Source of the DNA: Spirochaetota bacterium
Lineage (GTDB): Bacteria; Spirochaetota; Leptospiria; Turneriellales; Turneriellaceae
Direction of reading: 5' to 3'
Assembly: GCA_963205035.1 (NCBI GenBank)
Contig: CAUJII010000170.1
Coordinates: 1 to 6,893 of the forward strand
DNA length: 6,893 nt
Part shown: positions 1-6,540 of the stretch, in pieces
Numbering within the stretch: position 1 is the stretch's first letter
Layout of the letters: the number at the start of each line of letters is the position of its first letter
Position numbers and translations under genes: made by a program
Notes under the pieces: model-generated
Told to the model about the DNA's origin: nothing
The model's database searches: none
The model's input: the letters and a program-made list of their open reading frames with translations, nothing else

Positions 1-1
1 C

Positions 2-841
2 AAAGAGGCCGCCGAGGTATGTCGTTTGGCCGACATCGATATTTTAATCTATGGGAATTTCACGTTCAAAGAAGCAGATAATCAGATTGTGATCCACACT
101 GAAATTTCTTTAGGCTCAACCGATAAGTTCCGCAAGATCGAACCCACAGAGAACCCTGTCGATGCGACAATTTTTCGCGCTGCGGATAAAGTCGCCGGTG
201 ATATCGTCGCAGAGATTGCCAAAGTCGCTCAAGAGCAACAAATTGCCAAAGGCGAAGAAGCGGAAAAAGACAAGAAGGGAAAAACTCAGCTTGACAAGAT
301 TGAAAAATCCAAAACGTGGGCAGATATCCATTGGACAATAGGAGCCAGTTTGGGAGCAAGTCGTTCTTTTGTGAATGGAGAAGAAGCTGTAATTCGCGTT
401 GTTCCTGACGTTGGCGTAAAAACCGCTTATCGCTTTCGAGGTCCGTGGCATTTAGGCTTTGGTGCTAACATCTCGCAACTATATTCAGAAGCCAGACATA
501 ATCCTTCGAATACCAATTTAATGTTTGGCTTTGCGCAAGTGCTGGGAGGGTATTACTTCGACTTGTCACCGCGCTGGCGGTGGACAAACGACTTGGGTGC
601 AGGGTATTACTACGGCGAGCTTCAGGTTTGGACTGGTTGCCATTCCAATTCCTTTTGTACCCAATCTCCCTATTCTGGACGATCGATTGTAAAAAACCCC
701 ATGTTCTCGGCGCGCACAGGAATCCATTTTTTGACGCTTTCGTTTCTGTCTATCGGCCTCGACGCTGAATACCGCATACTGTACGATGGACAACCCATAC
801 ACGCAGTGGCGGGCTCGTTAGTTGTAAGTATTGTGTTTTAG
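2..841 (+). CDS. TolB/FlgO-like domain fused to outer-membrane beta-barrel (N-terminus missing)
   Basis: The reading frame is open to the left window edge, so this is the C-terminal 279 residues of a longer protein; a TTG at 26 is more likely an internal Leu than a start. Residues 9-76 (DILIYGNFTF, then alternating strands, then an amphipathic helix IFRAADKVAGDIVAEI) resemble the TolB-N/FlgO-like alpha/beta domain common in spirochaete and delta-proteobacterial envelope proteins. A highly charged Lys/Glu/Gln linker follows (about 77-104). From about 106 to the end there are alternating aromatic and glycine-rich strands (WTIGASLGAS, WHLGFGANI, LGGYYFDLS, WRWTNDLGAGYYYG), and the protein ends SLVVSIVF with a C-terminal Phe, the usual BAM-recognised signal of outer-membrane barrels. 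A C-x5-C pair in a late loop may form a disulfide. The size suggests a small barrel of about 8 strands (inference). The stop is 16 nt upstream of the lipoprotein start, so the two are probably in one operon. The barrel call is firmer than the TolB-like call; I cannot name the protein. Confidence 0.75.
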   Translation, partial: KEAAEVCRLADIDILIYGNFTFKEADNQIVIHTEISLGSTDKFRKIEPTENPVDATIFRAADKVAGDIVAEIAKVAQEQQIAKGEEAEKDKKGKTQLDKIEKSKTWADIHWTIGASLGASRSFVNGEEAVIRVVPDVGVKTAYRFRGPWHLGFGANISQLYSEARHNPSNTNLMFGFAQVLGGYYFDLSPRWRWTNDLGAGYYYGELQVWTGCHSNSFCTQSPYSGRSIVKNPMFSARTGIHFLTLSFLSIGLDAEYRILYDGQPIHAVAGSLVVSIVF

Positions 842-844
842 TTT

Positions 845-853
845 AAGGAGGGA
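845..853 (+). promoter_or_regulatory. Strong Shine-Dalgarno of the lipoprotein gene
   Basis: AAGGAGGGA lies 7 nt (counted from the end of AAGGAG) upstream of the ATG at 858. It decides the start: the in-frame alternative at 831 lies upstream of this site, inside the preceding gene, and would place nine residues before an otherwise standard lipoprotein signal peptide. It is the clearest ribosome binding site in the window; the three genes further downstream have weak or no SD sequences. Confidence 0.8.
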
Positions 854-857
854 GTCT

Positions 858-1538
858 ATGCGTAACAAACTTTGGATGGCAGCGCTTTTTCTTGCAGGTC
901 TTAGCGCGTGTAATAACTATAACCTTTTGGAAAAGTTAGAAAACCCCGGCGGGTCAAAGCCGCAGGAGGAGTTTACGAGTAACTATTACGTTTTTGTAAG
1001 CTCCTGGGAAACGAAGGGAGATATGTCGGGCCAGCCTTTCGCCGAATGCAACGCACCGATGGGCATTGGGCGCGCCGACTGCGCGTGCACCCGCGCAGCA
1101 GCGTCTCGCAACTTGCGCAAGAATGAGCACCACCAATTCCGTGCGTACCTGAGTATGCCGTCGCCTTCCACACTCGACCCGAAATGCCACGTGGCGGGTC
1201 TTGCGCAAGGTTGCAGTCCCAGTTTTCCGGGACCGTGGCTCAACACGCAAGGGCAGGTTGTGGTGAATAATTTCATTCGATCAGACGGCATGCTCGATAG
1301 TAACGCTGTGCGTTACACCGAAATGCAGGCTGTCGTTCCAGCCGGAGCACCCGTGTGGACTGGTGCCGGCGCAACAGGGAATGTCGTCTCGCCGTGCGGC
1401 CAGTGGGACGACGCAAGTAACGGAACGAATGGAAGTTATGGCGCAGCAGATTCTACGGGGGCAACCTGGCAAAATAACGGCACGCCTATGGGGTGTGACC
1501 AACTAAAGCGCATCTATTGTTTCGCGACGCCTTATTAG
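858..1538 (+). CDS. DUF1554-like outer-membrane lipoprotein
   Basis: This 226-residue protein has a short signal peptide (MRNK, then a hydrophobic core) ending in the lipobox L15-S16-A17-C18, so Cys18 should be lipidated by Lgt and cleaved by signal peptidase II. The mature part begins with a short Asn/Tyr/Glu tether (LLEKLENPGG). Its core follows the pattern I associate with the leptospiral DUF1554 family: a YYVFVSS strand near the start, GIGRADCACTRAA (about 69-81), FRAYLSMPS (about 94-102), VWTG (166-169), CGQWDD (180-185), a Gly/Asn/Ser-rich stretch with W204, and a C-terminal GCDQLKRIYCF. The family has no established function; a C-type-lectin or endostatin-like fold is only a possibility. 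Beyond Cys18 there are eight cysteines (64, 75, 77, 110, 119, 180, 213, 221), consistent with up to four disulfides in an exported domain. The segment around 1020-1400 looks more GC-rich than its neighbours. It sits between the barrel gene and the phosphatase gene. The lipoprotein call is firm, the family call moderately so. Confidence 0.82.
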   Translation: MRNKLWMAALFLAGLSACNNYNLLEKLENPGGSKPQEEFTSNYYVFVSSWETKGDMSGQPFAECNAPMGIGRADCACTRAAASRNLRKNEHHQFRAYLSMPSPSTLDPKCHVAGLAQGCSPSFPGPWLNTQGQVVVNNFIRSDGMLDSNAVRYTEMQAVVPAGAPVWTGAGATGNVVSPCGQWDDASNGTNGSYGAADSTGATWQNNGTPMGCDQLKRIYCFATPY

Positions 1539-1541
1539 CTT

Positions 1542-1566
1542 AGCGCTTGACAATCGGGAAAGCGTT
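1542..1566 (+). promoter_or_regulatory. Possible small hairpin before the phosphatase gene
   Basis: AGCGCTT (1542-1548) can pair with AAGCGTT (1560-1566), giving a 7-bp stem with one G-U pair and an 11-nt loop. There is no U-run after it, so it is not a classic intrinsic terminator. It overlaps the only SD-like bases (GGGA, 1556-1559) before the next gene and the alternative TTG start at 1566, so it could modulate translation initiation or processing between genes 2 and 3. A stem this short arises often by chance. Confidence 0.25.
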
Positions 1567-1580
1567 TGCCAAGTTTGTCC

Positions 1581-4500
1581 ATGGGCTTCTTGCAAAGTTT
1601 TTACTTAGACTATTATACCCTCGGGGCGATGATACCGACGGTCTTTTTGCTAATTTGTGGTTTTACTTTTTTATTCCTTCACGACAAATCGCGTGCAACC
1701 GTCATCGTCACCCAAACGATGTTCGCATTCGCCTGTTTTGTCGGCAGCTACATTGTCTCTTCGACTTTCTATCACCCGCTCGCGGCGTTCCACCGTTGGT
1801 CGACAGTCTTTTTCGTTCTCATCACGATGGCGCTTTTTACCGAGTTGTTTTTTGAATTCCCCAATGCAATTCATCGCCGTGTGCGCGCCGTCTTTTTCTG
1901 GACAATGGTTCTTATCTCGATCGGATTCACCATTTGGTTCATGCTGCAAACCCTCGAGGCTGAATATGTGTTTCATTTTGAGGGACATTACTACGACTTT
2001 GAAGCCGACGATGCAAGCTATGTTATTAGTCTCGTTATTATTGTTTTCTTTGTCATCACAATGGGTGCTGGCGCTTGGCGTGCCACCGTCACAAAAGGCC
2101 GGCAGCGTTGGCCCCTCATCGGGCTCACGATTGGGATTATTTGCACGGCACTCTTGCCTGCGATCTTGAATACATTAAGCCGCGAAGGTGCAATGGATCG
2201 GGGTACGTTTCAGACGGCGTTCGATCTTTCGATTATTTTAGGACTTTTCATCATCGTGATTATTTATCTCAATAACACGACAGACAAAACAACCTTTATG
2301 ACAAAAATTGTTTTGGTGAGCGTTGTGGTATTCCTCCTCGTTTTGCAAGGTATTAGCTATTTTGCGTTTCTCGACAAGGAGTCGGCTTACGACGGAGTGA
2401 GGAGCGAACAGACAAACCGCTTTCAGGAATCGGGTGTGAAGCCGAGTGCGATGCGCTACGCTTTGAGTTATGATTGGGAGAAAAAATCTGTAACCACGCT
2501 GCAATCGGTAGAAGGTTCTAAAATCAACAGCGAAGCGCAGATGAACGGTTATGAGTTTGCGCTTGTTTGGCAGAAAATTTCCGACACAGCCGAAGACATT
2601 GCGTTCAAAGATAATATTGAAAAGATTCTCGAGGCGGCACCACCCACCTTTGCTGGCTATAAGGCTTCGCTACAACCGCTGCTCGAAAAAAAAGAGACGA
2701 GCACAAAGAATGCTATTCTTGAAAAAATTTCTGATTTGCAACGTCCTATAATTCGGGCACGCTTTAAGATTAACAAGATACCCAATTTGCAATTCAGAGA
2801 AAAAGTAACCAAGCTCATGGGTAAATCCCAAAAATCATTTCAACCGTTCGCTGAGGCCATATTAAATTATCTAAAGCAAAACACGATAGACAACGGGCCA
2901 GAACTCAAACAAAAAGTTTTACATTTCGCGCATGAAATTATTCCGCCCGGAGCGCGGCATTACCGCACCGATGTTAATGGCGAGAAACACTACACCGCGT
3001 TTGTGAGTGTCAATTACAAAACACACAGTCTCACCGAGGTCGGCTATGATTACCTCGACTACCGCAAGTTCATCCACCCGTTGGGGCTCAAATTCGTAAT
3101 CTTCCTCATTGCAGGCGTGCTCATGATCATAGTCGGATTCCCCATCTTCTTTAGTCGCGCACTCGTCACGCCGCTCAACCGTTTGCTTTCCGGGGTGAAC
3201 CAGGTAAACGGTGGAGATCTCGACGTGTCGCTGCCCATTTTTGTCGAAGACGAAATTGGCTACCTCTCGCGCTCGTTCAACGGCATGGTGACTTCGATTA
3301 AAGATTCGAAGCAAAAGCTGCAAGAATACGCAGAGACTCTCGAAGACAAGGTCAAAGAGAGAACGGCAGAACTTCAAAAAGCGTTTGAAGAAGTGAATGC
3401 GCTAAAGAGCCAGCAAGACGGCGATTACTTCTTGACTTCGCTCTTGACGACTCCCTTGAGCTCTAACAGGGCGCAGAGTGAGAACTTGAATATCGACGTC
3501 TTAGTCGAGCAGAAAAAGAAGTTTGAATTTCGCAAATGGTCGCGCGACATTGGTGGCGACGCCGTTATTACAAACGCTATTCGACTCAAAGATAAAATTT
3601 ATACGGTTTTCTTGAATGCCGATGCGATGGGCAAGTCGATGCAAGGCGCAGGAGGGATTCTCGTTCTCGGTTCTGTCTTCCAATCCGTTATTGAACGCAC
3701 CAAACTTTCGCCGAAAGATCAAGATGCGTTTCCCGAGCAATGGCTGAAACACACCTTTGTCGAATTGCACCGCGTTTTCGAGGCATTCGACGGCTCGATG
3801 CTCATATCGCTTGTCATGGGCCTCGTCGATGACACAACGGGACTTCTTTATTACCTCAACGCCGAACACCCGTGGTCGATTCTTTACCGCGACGGTAAGG
3901 CCGAGTTCATCGAGAAAGAACTAGTCTTGCGCAAACTCGGCACACAAGGCGTTGCAGGGCATATCGAGGTGCAGACGCTGCAGCTCAAACCCAGAGATGT
4001 CGTCATCATTGGCTCCGACGGTCGCGACGACTTAATGCTTGGTCACGACGTCGACGGTGCGCGCATCATCAACGAAGACGAAACGCTTTTTCTGCGCATC
4101 ATCGAAGAGTCCGATGGGCAACTCGATAAAATCCGCGAAAATTTGGAGCAATATGGAGAACTTACCGACGACTTGTCTCTGCTGCGCATTGGCTTTGAAG
4201 AAGACGTTCATCGCGACTCGTCAAATCTTTCGCAGCATGTCATTCAACTCTTGAACCGTGCGCGGCTTTCGGTGAGAGAAGGCAACTTGCGCGTTGCCAT
4301 CGGCGATTTAGAAGAAGCCCTCCGTTTAGACGACGCGCAACCCGAAGTGATGCGCGATCTCATCAAGGCATACCTCAAGGCAAAAGAATACGAGAAAGCG
4401 GCAAACTTGACAGAAGACTATATCCACATCAAGCCGGCCGATTCGGAGTTTTTGTACATCGCGTCTTATTGCTATAAGATGCTCAAAGAGTATAAAAAGG

Positions 4501-4706
4501 CCGCCGACTTTGGCGAACGTTTGCGTTTGCGCGATCATGACCGCGTAAAAAATCTGGTAAATCTTGCGGATATCTATTATCTTGACGGTAAATATGGTCT
4601 TTCGCGAAAGATTATAGAATTTGTCGAGAAACTCGATCCGCATAACGTGCGGGTAAAACGAGTTATCGCTGCTCTCGATCAGAAGCAAACGGCCGCAGAG
4701 TCATGA
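1581..4706 (+). CDS. Multi-pass membrane SpoIIE/PP2C-type serine/threonine phosphatase with HAMP and TPRs
   Basis: This is a 1041-residue sensor phosphatase. Eight hydrophobic helices fill residues 15-263 (about 15-33, 44-64, 74-93, 103-122, 147-166, 177-196, 212-231, 243-263). An extracytoplasmic region of about 240 residues follows (264-502), ending in strands such as HYTAFVSVNY and EVGYDYLDYR that look PAS/Cache-like. A ninth helix (503-524), a HAMP domain (about 525-577) and a coiled coil (about 580-615) lead to the catalytic SpoIIE domain (about 620-875). Metal-site aspartates are present in IGGD (D660), NADAMGKSMQGAGG (D681), GSDGRDDL (D813, D816-817) and LTDDLSLL (D863-864), so activity is expected. 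Three to four TPRs (about 886-1035) form the tail, probably a protein-docking surface. By family, the substrate would be a phosphorylated anti-sigma-antagonist (STAS) protein; none is encoded here. Start choice: ATG 1581 places the first helix correctly but lacks an SD; TTG 1566, preceded by GGGA, would add five residues. The stop overlaps the sufE start (ATGA). Confidence 0.9.
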   Translation: MGFLQSFYLDYYTLGAMIPTVFLLICGFTFLFLHDKSRATVIVTQTMFAFACFVGSYIVSSTFYHPLAAFHRWSTVFFVLITMALFTELFFEFPNAIHRRVRAVFFWTMVLISIGFTIWFMLQTLEAEYVFHFEGHYYDFEADDASYVISLVIIVFFVITMGAGAWRATVTKGRQRWPLIGLTIGIICTALLPAILNTLSREGAMDRGTFQTAFDLSIILGLFIIVIIYLNNTTDKTTFMTKIVLVSVVVFLLVLQGISYFAFLDKESAYDGVRSEQTNRFQESGVKPSAMRYALSYDWEKKSVTTLQSVEGSKINSEAQMNGYEFALVWQKISDTAEDIAFKDNIEKILEAAPPTFAGYKASLQPLLEKKETSTKNAILEKISDLQRPIIRARFKINKIPNLQFREKVTKLMGKSQKSFQPFAEAILNYLKQNTIDNGPELKQKVLHFAHEIIPPGARHYRTDVNGEKHYTAFVSVNYKTHSLTEVGYDYLDYRKFIHPLGLKFVIFLIAGVLMIIVGFPIFFSRALVTPLNRLLSGVNQVNGGDLDVSLPIFVEDEIGYLSRSFNGMVTSIKDSKQKLQEYAETLEDKVKERTAELQKAFEEVNALKSQQDGDYFLTSLLTTPLSSNRAQSENLNIDVLVEQKKKFEFRKWSRDIGGDAVITNAIRLKDKIYTVFLNADAMGKSMQGAGGILVLGSVFQSVIERTKLSPKDQDAFPEQWLKHTFVELHRVFEAFDGSMLISLVMGLVDDTTGLLYYLNAEHPWSILYRDGKAEFIEKELVLRKLGTQGVAGHIEVQTLQLKPRDVVIIGSDGRDDLMLGHDVDGARIINEDETLFLRIIEESDGQLDKIRENLEQYGELTDDLSLLRIGFEEDVHRDSSNLSQHVIQLLNRARLSVREGNLRVAIGDLEEALRLDDAQPEVMRDLIKAYLKAKEYEKAANLTEDYIHIKPADSEFLYIASYCYKMLKEYKKAADFGERLRLRDHDRVKNLVNLADIYYLDGKYGLSRKIIEFVEKLDPHNVRVKRVIAALDQKQTAAES

Positions 4707-5113
4707 CAGATATTAAAGAGCGCGAAGAAGAATTACTTTCTGAATTTGAAATGTTCGATGATTGGGCCGACCGCTACGGTTATCTCATCGAGATAGGTGA
4801 AAAACTCCCGCCACTCGACGAAAAATATAAAGTCGAAGAAAACAAGGTGCACGGCTGCCAGTCGCAAGTGTGGGTTGTTGCTCACAAAGATGGCGATACT
4901 GTGATCTTTCAGGCCGATAGCGACTCGGCCATCACGCGAGGTCTAATCGCGCTTCTTGTTGGGCTTTTTTCCGGCGCAACGGCGAATGAAATTGCAGATG
5001 CGAATCTCTCGATTATCGAACAATTAGGATTTGCAAAGCACCTCTCGATGTCGCGAGCCAACGGTTTTGCGTCGATGATACAAAAAGTGAAGCAGCTCGC
5101 TTTGGCTCCATGA
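4703..5113 (+). CDS. sufE: SufE, cysteine desulfurase sulfur acceptor
   Basis: This 136-residue protein has the usual SufE length. It carries the family signature around the sulfur-accepting cysteine, HGCQSQVWV, with Cys52 as the persulfide carrier. Other SufE hallmarks are the N-terminal helix followed by WADRYGYLIEIGEKLPPL, the DSDSAITRGLIALLVGLFSG block, and the C-terminal LGFAKHLSMSRANGFASMI. By family, it takes sulfane sulfur from the cysteine desulfurase SufS, stimulates it, and passes sulfur to the SufBCD scaffold in the cytoplasm. No sufS, sufB, sufC or sufD is in the window, so it acts with partners encoded elsewhere. Its ATG lies within the last codons of the phosphatase gene (ATGA, 4703-4706), and its own stop overlaps the next start in the same way, which implies translational coupling in both directions along the operon. 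All expected key residues appear present, with no sign of decay. Confidence 0.95.
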   Translation: MTDIKEREEELLSEFEMFDDWADRYGYLIEIGEKLPPLDEKYKVEENKVHGCQSQVWVVAHKDGDTVIFQADSDSAITRGLIALLVGLFSGATANEIADANLSIIEQLGFAKHLSMSRANGFASMIQKVKQLALAP

Positions 5114-6540
5114 AATTTTTTGCGCGGTTCGTATTTTTGTTTAGCCTACTCGCGCCGCTCGCCGCACAACAGTTGAGCGATGAAAATCTTGAAGGCCAAG
5201 TCGTCTGGCCCAAAGAATATCGCATCGATATTTATCGACCGCAACTTGCCGGCGCAGAATCAAAGTCTTACCTCGTCGGTGTGATGCAAAATCTCGTCGC
5301 CGACAGTCTCACTCTGCAACGCAGCGCAGTGACTCTGGGGAAGGTGAAGCCTTTAAGCATCGAATACCCAATGCAAAAAAATACCGATAAGGCGATCGAA
5401 CCGATCCGAGAGGATCTCCTCAAGCGCTTTCCAGCCCCGCAAGTCTTGCCGCTGAAGATAGAGAGACTCCCTTCAAGTGGTATTTCCCCCGAAGCGTGCA
5501 CGGGGCTCGAAGATGGACGCTACGCTATTTTGAGCACCCTCCGCTTAAAAGGAACAAAAGTTGAGGTACAGATGAAGCTCTGCCAAGGCTCCACGCAAAT
5601 TCTCGACGGCCGCTCTGTCATAGACGAACAAGACTTAGTGAGCGCAGTCACCAGGCTTACAAACCCGGTGCGAGCCAAGCTAACCGGCGATAACTTTGCA
5701 AGTCTCAAGTTGGAGAGCGCTCCCGCGCAGGCGTCTGTTTATCTCGACGCGCAATTTTTAGGTAAGACTCCGCTGAGTTACTCCTATCTCATCCCTGGAA
5801 AATATCAACTCACTCTAAAGCGCGTGGGGTTTCAAGACTCTGTCGAAAGCATCGAGACGAAAGCAGGCGAGACATTCACAAAAAAAATTGCTCTCACCGC
5901 TGCCGAAGAAAAAGGGCGGCTTGAAATCGTGACACGGCCACCTGGTGCAAAAATCTACTTAGATGCCGACTATTTAGGCGTGTCGCCGAAAATTGTTCCT
6001 CGCGTGGCTTTCGGCAAATACCGTCTCCATTTGTTCCACAAAGATAGCGGTGAAGTTTACCGCACCATAACCCTCGATGAGAAGCACACCTCTCTAAAAA
6101 TTGGCGAGACTCTTTCTGAGTTTATCGATAACTATAAACCCGGTTTCTGGGGGCTTACCTACAAATCATGGTATTGGGTTTCTTTATCGACGGCTGCTGC
6201 GTTTATGGGCGCGGGTATTGGCACGTATATCTGGCGCGACAATGCTCAAGAAGAAATCTATGCCCGACTCAGCGCAAAAACTCCCAGCGCGTACACCGCC
6301 GAGGACCAGGCATTTCTCGCAGAAAAAAACGCACAGTACAAAACACGCGGTGACTATGCCATGGGATTTATGGTGGGTGCGGGAGCGTTTGCGCTCCTCT
6401 CGCTTTATTTTTATGTGCAGCACCTTCTTTCAGCCGACGAAGGAATCGTTAGGGCGAATCCCCCGAAAGAACCAGGCGTAGAAATTCAAGTCGGGCTCAT
6501 GCCGGGACAAAGCAGCGTCGAGGCTTCGTTCCGGTTCTAA
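5110..6540 (+). CDS. Secreted TolB-like protein with two PEGA domains and two hydrophobic segments
   Basis: This 476-residue protein begins with a Sec signal peptide (MKFFARFVFLFSLLAPLAA, cleavage probably after A19, before QQ). Residues about 35-195 look like a TolB/FlgO-type alpha/beta domain, including YAILSTLRLKG followed by VEVQMKLCQGSTQ; cysteines in EACTG and KLCQG could pair. Two PEGA repeats follow: about 198-264 (SAPAQASVYLDAQFLGKTPL) and about 270-333 (TRPPGAKIYLDADYLGVSP), each with the typical 'P..A.vylD...lG.sP' core and a GKY.L strand. PEGA domains are small beta-sandwiches thought to bind surface or peptidoglycan components. Two hydrophobic stretches (about 353-375 and 416-440) flank a charged loop of about 40 residues, and the chain ends VEASFRF with a terminal Phe. 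It may be an inner-membrane-anchored periplasmic protein; outer-membrane insertion is less likely. The start overlaps the sufE stop (ATGA, 5110-5113) and no SD is visible, so translation probably depends on coupling. The specific role is unknown. Confidence 0.85.
   Translation: MKFFARFVFLFSLLAPLAAQQLSDENLEGQVVWPKEYRIDIYRPQLAGAESKSYLVGVMQNLVADSLTLQRSAVTLGKVKPLSIEYPMQKNTDKAIEPIREDLLKRFPAPQVLPLKIERLPSSGISPEACTGLEDGRYAILSTLRLKGTKVEVQMKLCQGSTQILDGRSVIDEQDLVSAVTRLTNPVRAKLTGDNFASLKLESAPAQASVYLDAQFLGKTPLSYSYLIPGKYQLTLKRVGFQDSVESIETKAGETFTKKIALTAAEEKGRLEIVTRPPGAKIYLDADYLGVSPKIVPRVAFGKYRLHLFHKDSGEVYRTITLDEKHTSLKIGETLSEFIDNYKPGFWGLTYKSWYWVSLSTAAAFMGAGIGTYIWRDNAQEEIYARLSAKTPSAYTAEDQAFLAEKNAQYKTRGDYAMGFMVGAGAFALLSLYFYVQHLLSADEGIVRANPPKEPGVEIQVGLMPGQSSVEASFRF

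Noticed and set aside
26..28. TTG at 26 as the start of the first gene
   Set aside because: The frame is open to the left edge, and the upstream residues (KEAAEVCRLA) continue naturally into the TolB-like domain, so the gene is truncated by the window.
831..857. Earlier start for the lipoprotein at 831
   Set aside because: It would overlap the upstream gene and add nine residues before a standard signal peptide; the strong SD at 845-853 points to 858.
1547..1570. TTGACA-like -35 box (1547-1552) suggesting a promoter for the phosphatase gene
   Set aside because: No -10-like hexamer sits 16-18 nt downstream (the region reads CCAAGTTTG), so there is no complete promoter.
1657..2169. A 170-codon + strand frame overlapping the membrane part of the phosphatase
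   Set aside because: The overlapping frame encodes eight clean transmembrane helices; this one gives a Ser/Arg-rich product with no domain and no ribosome binding site.
2919..3377. A 152-codon open frame on the - strand inside the phosphatase gene
   Set aside because: It lies antisense to the conserved HAMP and sensor coding region, its product has no recognisable motif, and it mirrors the codon pattern of the + strand gene.
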